Shown: in pieces, positions 23,284 to 31,254 of the stretch
Layout: each line of letters begins with the position of its first letter
Position numbering within the stretch: position 1 is the first letter of the stretch
DNA from: an uncultured Flavobacteriaceae bacterium
Lineage (GTDB): Bacteria; Bacteroidota; Bacteroidia; Flavobacteriales; Flavobacteriaceae
Assembly (NCBI GenBank): GCA_947500575.1
Contig: CANMSI010000007.1
Location: 1 to 33,661, forward strand
Direction: 5' to 3'
Length of the DNA: 33,661 nucleotides
The notes under the pieces: model-generated
The model's database searches: none
The model's input: only the letters and a program-made list of their open reading frames with translations
Told to the model about the DNA's origin: nothing
Position numbers and translations under genes: made by a program

Positions 23284-26259
23284 TTATATGCTAGCATCTA
23301 AGCGTAGCGGTTTGTTTTTAGGAATTTCGTTTAGTGTATACCATGCTTCTGTAGTCCAAAGAGATTGACCCGATGCACTTTTAAGAGCATTGTTCAGTTT
23401 AAAATATACCATATGATTGGGCTGTATACCAGGCAATTCAAAAGATAGTGTTTTTCTGTCTGAAGAGAGTTGTACATTTTTTGCTTGCAAGCTTTCCAAA
23501 CCTAATTTAGGTCCTCCATATTCTATAGTTGGTTTATAATACCATTGCTCTATTCCTAGATCGCTGGCGGTGATTTCTTGATCCTTTGCCAAGGGCTCTG
23601 TAAATTCAATTTCAAACCCATTGGTTCTTGCGCTAACCGAGAGCATCTCAAAAGTAGATTTTTCATTGAACTGAAGGCGTTGTAAACCATACCATAGTTT
23701 CCCAGAATGCCCCCAGTTTCCTGGTGCTCCTACACCACCCACTACAAGCGAACCATCTGGCGCCCAAATAATACGATTGACCCCTGCTTCTAGGCCTTGT
23801 ATAAATCTGAAAACCACACCTTGGTAATTCCCATTCACCTTTTCAACATATACTCTTTTAACACCACCGTGTGTCACTTCTCCATGAATCATTTGCCCAG
23901 CATAAGGACCTTTATCTATATACATTGGTGTGCCTGGAGAATTGCCTATCTCGTCTTGAGGTAACCATACCACAGGTAACTTCTCTTCCATGTCCTTAGT
24001 GCCTTCTGGGTCTACAGATCTAGAACCAAAAAAAGCACCCTCAGTCACATGCACAATTTTACTAGCTGGTAACCAATCTCCTTGATTATCTGCTACAAAA
24101 ATTTCGTTATCCACTCCTATTCCAATGCCGTTCGGAGTTCTTAAACCGTGCGCCATAAAATCTGTAGTTCCGTCTTTTTTGCTAATTCTCACCACTTTTC
24201 CACGGTCTGGAATCTGTGGTTGTGCACTCGCACCCCCCGGTAAAATAGCGGTAGCTAAAGTGGCATAGAAATAACCCTCCTTGTAAACCAATCCAAAGGC
24301 AAATTCATGGAAATTAGCAGATACTTTCCAATCATCACTATGGGTTCTGTACTCATCTATGATATCGTCGCCATCATGATCTATTAGCTTGGTTAACTCT
24401 TGTTTTTGAAGCACATAAATTTCATCATTCACCACTTTTAATCCTAATGGTTCTGCCAGGCCAGAGGCAATCTTCTTCATTTTAATAGCGGTGCTGTCTC
24501 CAGATTGCCAATTCTCTATCAGATACACGGGTCCTTCTGGTTCCCAGGTACAAACCAGCATACGGCCATCAGAAAGGAAGTCAATCCCTCCTACTTTGGG
24601 TTCAAAGTTATGTGGTCTTGCTTGGAACAAATCAAAAGAAGGGTGTACATCTTCTAAAGGAATCCCATCTCCAGGGGTTCCTGCCAAAGAGGGGGGCACT
24701 ATATAAGGTACTGTTTTAGTAACATCTTCGGCTTCAAAAGAAAGTAGGTCTTCATTTACCAATTCATAGGCTTCTGTTTCTTTATTAAACCATTGCCATG
24801 ATAAAAAAGCACCTCCTGCTCCTTGAAAATGGAGTATTTTCACTTTGTGTTTTCCAGGAGAAAGCACTACTTCGCCATCTACCGTTTGCGGACCATGACT
24901 TCCACCATTATCAATTAATAATTGATCATCAATAAATAAGAAAGAGGCATCATCCGAAATCAGTCGAAAGCTATATCGATCTTCCATGGCAATGGTAATA
25001 GTACCTTTAATAACACTTGCAAAATTCTCTAAACGTTCTCCAAAATCAGTTTCATTTAAGGTATGAAACTGATTCATAGGACCTTGCCGCACTGGTGATG
25101 CCTTCTCTTCTATCTCCAAAAGATCCTCAATTGCAGTATCGTAATACCTATTAACCATAAGTCCTTTTCCAGCAGCTCCAGTATAGGAAGCCTCTAAAGA
25201 ATATGGAATGGATTTAATTCCCAAGGTAGTTTTATCAAAAACCGTTGCTATATTATTATCAAGAGAAAGAATATACTGCACCATGCTTTTGGCATCTTCC
25301 TCGGACAAATTAGGATGCGAGGTCATTTGTGCTTCTCCCCAAATTCCTTTAGCGCCATTAATAATTCTACTAGCTAGTAGGTTTACTGTTTGTTCATTAT
25401 CTGCATATTTTTTTGCGACAGCCATATAGGCCGGGCCAACCGTTTTTACGTCTTGGTTGTGGCACGCAATACAATCACTTTTTTCTATTAGTGCGGCTCC
25501 AACATTCCTAGGAGAATCGTCCTTATCCTCGTTTTGCTGAGCAACTGCTATCGCATCAAACCCTGGATGATATATGTTTGAAATAGTAACGGTGGGCGTT
25601 TCAAACTTCAAGAGTCCTTTTAGATGTATTAAAGTACCTTCAGGGTATTCCTTATTTTGTGTGTCCTCTATAACGAAGTTTCCGTTGGTGGCATAATCTG
25701 TTTCTTGTTGCAAGGAAGCCATGGTGGTCCTAAGTGCTACGGTATAGGGCGTATTATTTGTTACTGTAAAGTTTCTTATAATCCCAGCTTGAGTGGCATT
25801 CCCTTTGTATTCTGGAGATTCACTGATAGAAATTACATCGCCCTCTGGTGTGTGTAATTCAAAATTGATAAGAATACCCCCTTCTTTAAATTGATGTCCA
25901 AGGTATTTTATTTGTGCGGGCACTTCTGCATCTTCTTTTAAAAGAAGCCAAGTATCGGTATTTTCATTTTGATAATAGGCATAGCCCAAACTCGTAGGTT
26001 GCGGTCCATGTTGGGTAGTATATACGGCGCCATCAAAAAGCACTCCTCCTTTCCAAGCTTTGTAAAGTGTTGCTGTCTGCGCATTGTAGGCCACCCATAA
26101 ATCATCGTGCAAGGCAATAGTAAGCATACGGGCCTGTTCGTCTAGAACAGATCTAAAGGCCCAAGTTTCAATTGGGCGCTCATATTTTACAGTGGGGTTA
26201 CACCCCCAAATGATTACGGTAAGCAACAAGAAGGCAAGAGGTCTAATATGTTTGTTCAT
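23284..26259 (-). CDS. Lipoprotein with cytochrome c, PA14 and beta-propeller dehydrogenase-like domains
   Basis: 991 residues. Lipobox IWGC with cysteine 20. Residues 30-240 are a beta-rich N-terminal domain with no name known to me. Residues 255-335 form a small cytochrome c with CIACH (263-267) and likely axial Met312 in 'AQMTSHPNLSEED'. Residues 355-495 are PA14-like (RLISDDASFLFIDDQLLIDN). Residues 535-880 are a beta-propeller related to glucose/sorbosone dehydrogenases ('GIDFLSDGRMLVCTWEPEG', 'TPNGIGIGVDNEIFVADNQG'), and about 900-991 an Ig-like beta domain. It could oxidise a sugar or glycoside and pass electrons to its own haem. First gene of the cluster with DUF1080 and the oxidoreductase. 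Confidence 0.85.
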   Translation of the reverse strand: MNKHIRPLAFLLLTVIIWGCNPTVKYERPIETWAFRSVLDEQARMLTIALHDDLWVAYNAQTATLYKAWKGGVLFDGAVYTTQHGPQPTSLGYAYYQNENTDTWLLLKEDAEVPAQIKYLGHQFKEGGILINFELHTPEGDVISISESPEYKGNATQAGIIRNFTVTNNTPYTVALRTTMASLQQETDYATNGNFVIEDTQNKEYPEGTLIHLKGLLKFETPTVTISNIYHPGFDAIAVAQQNEDKDDSPRNVGAALIEKSDCIACHNQDVKTVGPAYMAVAKKYADNEQTVNLLASRIINGAKGIWGEAQMTSHPNLSEEDAKSMVQYILSLDNNIATVFDKTTLGIKSIPYSLEASYTGAAGKGLMVNRYYDTAIEDLLEIEEKASPVRQGPMNQFHTLNETDFGERLENFASVIKGTITIAMEDRYSFRLISDDASFLFIDDQLLIDNGGSHGPQTVDGEVVLSPGKHKVKILHFQGAGGAFLSWQWFNKETEAYELVNEDLLSFEAEDVTKTVPYIVPPSLAGTPGDGIPLEDVHPSFDLFQARPHNFEPKVGGIDFLSDGRMLVCTWEPEGPVYLIENWQSGDSTAIKMKKIASGLAEPLGLKVVNDEIYVLQKQELTKLIDHDGDDIIDEYRTHSDDWKVSANFHEFAFGLVYKEGYFYATLATAILPGGASAQPQIPDRGKVVRISKKDGTTDFMAHGLRTPNGIGIGVDNEIFVADNQGDWLPASKIVHVTEGAFFGSRSVDPEGTKDMEEKLPVVWLPQDEIGNSPGTPMYIDKGPYAGQMIHGEVTHGGVKRVYVEKVNGNYQGVVFRFIQGLEAGVNRIIWAPDGSLVVGGVGAPGNWGHSGKLWYGLQRLQFNEKSTFEMLSVSARTNGFEIEFTEPLAKDQEITASDLGIEQWYYKPTIEYGGPKLGLESLQAKNVQLSSDRKTLSFELPGIQPNHMVYFKLNNALKSASGQSLWTTEAWYTLNEIPKNKPLRLDASI

Positions 26260-26719
26260 TTAGCTGTCGTATTTTATAGTAGTGATCTATTTAAAAAAAA
26301 TGGCGTTAATTTTATAAAAACTCAAAATTGAACTTTAAATATACAGCTATTAATCTTTTTCAAAAACTTACCAGCTTGCTGCTAATTAATAGGTGAAAAA
26401 TAATTTTTGATGCAACCCATATCTGAATACCGCTAAAAACAATAGAGCGCTTCGTTTTGCTTCTTTATACCTGGTATCTGAACCTAAAAAAAGAAATTTA
26501 TTCAAATTTTAATGACTCCCTAATTGCTTTATAAACAGTTATTTAAAATGCATATATCTGTTTATTTTCTATTAAAATGATATTTTTTGGAATTTTTTCT
26601 CTCATATAGGGTAACAATTTCTTCTCTGGAGACATTAATAGATATATGCTATTACTAATACCACTACAATTTAGAACTAAAGCAAAAAAATTTATACAAA
26701 CCTTTTAAGACACTGAACA
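26260..26719. other. 460-base intergenic region without a convincing gene
   Basis: AT-rich divergent gap between the cytochrome/DUF1080 cluster (minus) and the secreted CBM-like gene (plus), so it should hold both promoters. No exact TAnnTTTG was found on either strand. A perfect ATACC-T-GGTAT palindrome lies at 26467-26477 and could be a regulator half-site pair. A possible 39-codon minus-strand frame with a TTG start was seen but has no support. Confidence 0.5.
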
Positions 26720-27652
26720 ATGAAAAAACAGCAATTAATCAATGTATTCACCCTATTTCTCGCATCCCTATTATTTACAATGCAACTAAGTGCTCAGGAA
26801 TTATTTACTGATGCCAATGCCGCCAGCCCTACGCAAGAAAATAATACAGATACTGGTTGGGCTCACGACGGATTTTTAGACGCAGTAACCGAAGAAGTTC
26901 AAAATGGAACCTTTAGCCTAAGATTATTAGCAAATGGGGATGGTTGGTATAAAGCAAGATATCTATTCGATGTTGAAATTGGGAAACAATATACCATTAA
27001 AATTTGGGCAAAAAGACCAACCACCAATAATAGGAATCCAGGATTCTTACTATGGACTGGATTCGAAAGTTTTACTCCTATGGATATTACGCATACTACC
27101 TGGCATGAATATGAATGGACATTAACTGCAAATGCTACTACTGCGGAAATCAAAATATACGCAGGAAGGCCAACTGCGGGTGATACAACAGATAAAAAAA
27201 TCTATTTTGATAACATTTCCATCATGGGACCAGATGGCCCGGTGGGTGGTTCTTCTGTATGGACCCAAAGTGGGAATGATATATCCTATGATAACGGTAA
27301 TGTAGGCATAGGTACCACCACTCCAGATGAACTCCTTACTGTTGATGGAAGAATCCATGCCGAAGAGGTAAAAGTATCAGTTTCCGTTCCTGCTCCGGAC
27401 TATGTTTTTAAAGAAAACTATGAGCTCCGAAGCTTAAAAGAGGTTCAAGGATATATTGAAGAGCATGGCCATTTACCGAACATTCCCTCTGCAGCAGAAA
27501 TAGAATCTAAGGGAATAGACCTAGGAAGTATGGAAATGAAACTGCTAGAGAAAATAGAAGAATTGACGCTTTACATCTTAATGCAAGAAGAAAAACTTAG
27601 CAGACAAGACGCTAGGATACGCAAACTAGAAAATGCTTCTAGGAAAAAATAG
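26720..27652 (+). CDS. Secreted protein with CBM-like domain and tail-fibre-type C-terminus
   Basis: 310 residues. Signal peptide (1-26, ending SAQ). Residues 30-170 resemble a carbohydrate-binding beta-sandwich (CBM4/9-like: YTIKIWAKRP, KKIYFDNISIMGP). A short linker leads to 'DNGNVGIGTTTPDELLTVDG' (191-210) and then 'AEEVKVSVSVPAPDYVF', 'RSLKEVQGYIEEHGHLPNIP' (237-256) and a C-terminal coiled coil (270-310). This tail is a widely shared flavobacterial module related to phage tail-fibre/S74-type C-termini. It could be self-trimerising; the typical function is surface display. It is followed 205 bases later by two Rhs-type genes on the same strand. Confidence 0.75.
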   Translation: MKKQQLINVFTLFLASLLFTMQLSAQELFTDANAASPTQENNTDTGWAHDGFLDAVTEEVQNGTFSLRLLANGDGWYKARYLFDVEIGKQYTIKIWAKRPTTNNRNPGFLLWTGFESFTPMDITHTTWHEYEWTLTANATTAEIKIYAGRPTAGDTTDKKIYFDNISIMGPDGPVGGSSVWTQSGNDISYDNGNVGIGTTTPDELLTVDGRIHAEEVKVSVSVPAPDYVFKENYELRSLKEVQGYIEEHGHLPNIPSAAEIESKGIDLGSMEMKLLEKIEELTLYILMQEEKLSRQDARIRKLENASRKK

Positions 27653-27857
27653 CATCACATCTTTCAAACCACAGATGATGGTCAACTATTTGAATAGAAT
27701 ATTCTACTCTCAATCCTAATATATATTACTATGTAAACCTATGTAAATGTAGGTGTTTATCCTTTTATAATGGATTTAAAGAAAATAGTAATTCGAAATG
27801 AACAACAAATTGCATGATCAACATCGAAATAAATAACAAAAAACAAATCAAGATATC

Positions 27858-30800
27858 ATGAAGAAGATATATATCATTTTCCTTTTATTTATTACCTCTT
27901 ATGCATATTCTCAGGATCTGCCAGATATAATTCCGCAAACTCCGGAAACTGCATCCATTTCCAAATTTCAAGCAACGCCAGTTTCGTACTATACTGGGAT
28001 CCCCGATATTAGTATTCCAATATACAATTTGGAAGGTAGAAGTCTTTCGGCACCTATTAGTTTAAGTTACCACGCTGGAGGTATAAGGGTCAATGAACAA
28101 GCCTCCGATACTGGTTTGGGGTGGAGCTTATCTACTGGAGGGCAAATAACACGTGCAATGAAAGGCATGCCAGATGAACGTTTCTACCTTACTACTACTG
28201 ATAAAAGGATTGTTGACTTTGAAGCTTTATCCACCACACTAGGAGACCAAGAATATTATGACAGACAGCAGATTATTAACAACTTTAAAAATGGAATTAA
28301 TGATCTAGAACCCGATCAATTCAACTTCAGTTTTATGGGTTACTCTGGTAAATTTATGTTCAACCAAGTTCGGACAGCAGAAGAGCCTTACGGGCAAATT
28401 GTTATGCTTCCGGAAAGCGACGTGAAAATCATTCCTATAATGGGAAGTACTCATATAGATGGGTGGGAAGTAATTACCATGGACGGCACAAAATTCATTT
28501 TTAACGCTGGTAGAGAAAGAGTAGCTTCTACTCAATCCTTTAATGTAGATCGCAAAGGTGGTATCCTATACGCACCTACATCAAGTCCAGCTGTAAACTA
28601 CTATACCACCTGGAAATTAGCATCCATTACCACACACACTGGAGATAGTATAAATTTTGAATATCAAACCTTCAATCTTTCAGAGTGTTCCTTTGGTTCG
28701 GAGACTTATAATGGCTTAGACACGCAACAAACCTTATCTGATTTTGATTATGAATCACATACAACCTTATCAAGCAATACCACAACAACCTCTTCTAGAA
28801 TAACAAAAATTACTTCCTCTAAAGGAAGCGTAGAATTTATTTATGCCAACAGAAACGATATTGGGGATACGGATGCTAGAAGACTTATTGAAATTATTGT
28901 AAAAAATAGCAATGCTACAGAAATTCTTAAAGTAAGTCTAGCGCATAGTTATTTTCAAAGTGCAGTACCTACCGGAAGTGAACTTATTGCGGCTGAATTA
29001 GTGAGTTGTGGATCTGGTTTTAATCCTGTAGTAGATACAAAACGGCTAAAACTAGATGGTTTAACATTTACTGGTGTCTTGGGCAACCCTTCAACTCATT
29101 CAAGCTATGCATATCAATTTGACTACAACACTGTTCCATTACCCCATAAAAAGTCGTATGCCCAAGATTTCTGGGGCTTTTATAACGGGAGTATAGCAAA
29201 CCAAGGCCTTATACCAACAATTCCTGTAGAAAACTATCCTAATGAGCAAATTACTAACGATGTTCAAGCAGATAGGTATGTTAGACCCCAATTCGCTCAA
29301 GCAGCGGTATTAACAAAGGTTACCTATCCTGAGGGGGGCTATCAAGAATTTACATATGAAAATAACAGAGCAAGGTTAGAACATTTTGACCAAGATGAGC
29401 TTGATTTTATATCCCCTCCCGAAATTAACAAAGAATTGAATCTTAAAACTTCGGTACAAGCTCCTTATGCCAATAACGAAATTGATCCCGCTTCTGGACT
29501 AACCATTTATAGGTACAAAAAAACATTTGAAATAGGAGCTGATGCTCTTAATAATGGAGAGGTAGATATTAACGTATATTCTAATATCTGCTATGGCGCT
29601 AATGGAGAAATCATTTTTGGTTCTTATTGCGATGTTTCAGGTGGTATTAGCAAACAAGGACAAATAGATCCTGTAACATTTTCGTTCAGCACCTTATCGG
29701 GAACCAATTACCTTAATAGTGTAAATCTTACTCCTGGCGTTTATGAAGCCTATGTAAACGTTATTGCCACCGACTTTCCAGCCAACGGAGGTTATTTAGA
29801 TCTTAAACTTAATTGGAGTTGTCCAAACAATGAAAATATAATTAACGAAACGGGGGTTGAAGATTTATTTCTTATTGGAGGTTTGCGCATACAAGAAATT
29901 ACTACCTATAACGATGATACTACTCCAGTGACTAGAACCACCTATGGTTATGATAATAATATGACCTCTAACATTAGTATTCCTGTGTTTGCAGATTTTA
30001 TGGAGGTAACATTTGGCACGTGCCCTGCAGAATACAAAGCAGGAGTACATCAGTTTACCTCAGCACCTGTACATCCTTTAATAACGAATCAAGGAGGCTT
30101 TGTAGGATATCTAGAAGTAACAGAATCTATAGCAGGATATGACACCAATACACAATCTTATACAACACTTCCTGATATTAGAAACATCTATACCTTTTCT
30201 TCCAAAATTAGAGCAGATTATAGGGGAAGCCCGGTAGATTATGAATGGATGCGGGGAATACCATTAATCAAAGATTTAAATGCAAAACAAATAGAAATAG
30301 ATTCTATACAATTCTCATTTAATCCAGACCAATTTGCAACAAACAATTTCTCTGAAGGGTATGAGGCTAGAAATATGACATCTCAGGAACTAGTTTGCCA
30401 AGCGGGAAATTTCAGTATTTTCAAAAATAGAGCAGCAGGAGCGGAACAGAAGTTTATTCAATTTGGAGGTTGGAGTCATATGGTTAATAAAAAACAAATC
30501 CAAAAGGAAATCAATGGAGACCTTATTACGGAAACGTTGTACGAATATAATACCAATATAGAACAACCCACAAAGATAACAACGACACTTGCCGATGGAG
30601 AGCAACGTATAGAACATAGATTGTACTCTTCAACCAATCAGATTTTCAATGATCTTCCTGCCACCGCCAGAACAGCATTAGAAGATCAGAATCGAAAGGA
30701 AATTATTAAAAGTTGGGTGGTGAATGAAAATGGTGAGGTACTAAGCACCCAGCTGTCTAATTATTCAGCTACGCCATTTGCATCAAATATTTATTTACCC

Positions 30801-31253
30801 GAAAGCACAAGTTTTGCCAAGGGAGATGACACTAACTTAGAAGAACGCATAAAATTTCACTCTTTTACGAACTACGGGCAACCTAGAGAGGTATCAAAAA
30901 CCAACGGTGCTAGGATTACCTATATCTGGGGTTATAATTTTAGCTATCCCGTTGCTCAGATACAAAATGCTACCTATGCTGATGTTGTAACTGTTTTTGG
31001 AATCAACACCTTAAATACCATCGGAATAAACGGTATTACCGCTGCACAATCCAACACCTTGCGAAACGGCCTTCCCAATGCCTTAATTACCACTTTTACG
31101 TATGATCCTTTAGTGGGAGTTACCTCTGTAACGGACCCAAAAGGGTATAAAATGACTTATCACTATGACGCGTTTAGCCGATTGCAATTTGTAAAAGATG
31201 CCGACAACAACCTTATTTCTGAAAGTCAATACCACTATAAAAACCAAAACTAA
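27858..31253 (+). CDS. Rhs/YD-repeat protein with SpvB/TcB-like N-terminus
   Basis: 1131 residues with signal peptide (1-19, ending YSQ). The N-terminal region reads 'VSYYTGIPDISIPIYNLEGR' and 'LGWSLSTGGQITRAM', matching the start of SpvB/TcB-type shell proteins (alternating 'G.P..SIPI', 'P.SLSYH.GG', 'GLGWSL...G.I.R'). The central part is beta-rich. YD-like repeats appear towards the end: 'TFTYDPLVGVTSVTDPKGYK' and 'YHYDAFSRLQFVKDADNN'. It has no Rhs-associated core or toxin domain of its own, and its stop is followed one base later by the ATG of the next Rhs gene, so the two are co-translated and probably work as a pair. Confidence 0.85.
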   Translation: MKKIYIIFLLFITSYAYSQDLPDIIPQTPETASISKFQATPVSYYTGIPDISIPIYNLEGRSLSAPISLSYHAGGIRVNEQASDTGLGWSLSTGGQITRAMKGMPDERFYLTTTDKRIVDFEALSTTLGDQEYYDRQQIINNFKNGINDLEPDQFNFSFMGYSGKFMFNQVRTAEEPYGQIVMLPESDVKIIPIMGSTHIDGWEVITMDGTKFIFNAGRERVASTQSFNVDRKGGILYAPTSSPAVNYYTTWKLASITTHTGDSINFEYQTFNLSECSFGSETYNGLDTQQTLSDFDYESHTTLSSNTTTTSSRITKITSSKGSVEFIYANRNDIGDTDARRLIEIIVKNSNATEILKVSLAHSYFQSAVPTGSELIAAELVSCGSGFNPVVDTKRLKLDGLTFTGVLGNPSTHSSYAYQFDYNTVPLPHKKSYAQDFWGFYNGSIANQGLIPTIPVENYPNEQITNDVQADRYVRPQFAQAAVLTKVTYPEGGYQEFTYENNRARLEHFDQDELDFISPPEINKELNLKTSVQAPYANNEIDPASGLTIYRYKKTFEIGADALNNGEVDINVYSNICYGANGEIIFGSYCDVSGGISKQGQIDPVTFSFSTLSGTNYLNSVNLTPGVYEAYVNVIATDFPANGGYLDLKLNWSCPNNENIINETGVEDLFLIGGLRIQEITTYNDDTTPVTRTTYGYDNNMTSNISIPVFADFMEVTFGTCPAEYKAGVHQFTSAPVHPLITNQGGFVGYLEVTESIAGYDTNTQSYTTLPDIRNIYTFSSKIRADYRGSPVDYEWMRGIPLIKDLNAKQIEIDSIQFSFNPDQFATNNFSEGYEARNMTSQELVCQAGNFSIFKNRAAGAEQKFIQFGGWSHMVNKKQIQKEINGDLITETLYEYNTNIEQPTKITTTLADGEQRIEHRLYSSTNQIFNDLPATARTALEDQNRKEIIKSWVVNENGEVLSTQLSNYSATPFASNIYLPESTSFAKGDDTNLEERIKFHSFTNYGQPREVSKTNGARITYIWGYNFSYPVAQIQNATYADVVTVFGINTLNTIGINGITAAQSNTLRNGLPNALITTFTYDPLVGVTSVTDPKGYKMTYHYDAFSRLQFVKDADNNLISESQYHYKNQN

Positions 31254-31254
31254 G

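Noticed and set aside
26360-26520. Possible 39-codon minus-strand ORF with a TTG start in the intergenic gap
   Set aside because: It has only a TTG start, no promoter match and no recognisable family; it is likely a chance open frame in AT-rich DNA.
26720-27652. Prophage origin for the tail-fibre-like C-terminal domain
   Set aside because: No phage structural, integrase or lysis genes are nearby, and this C-terminal module is common in secreted flavobacterial proteins.
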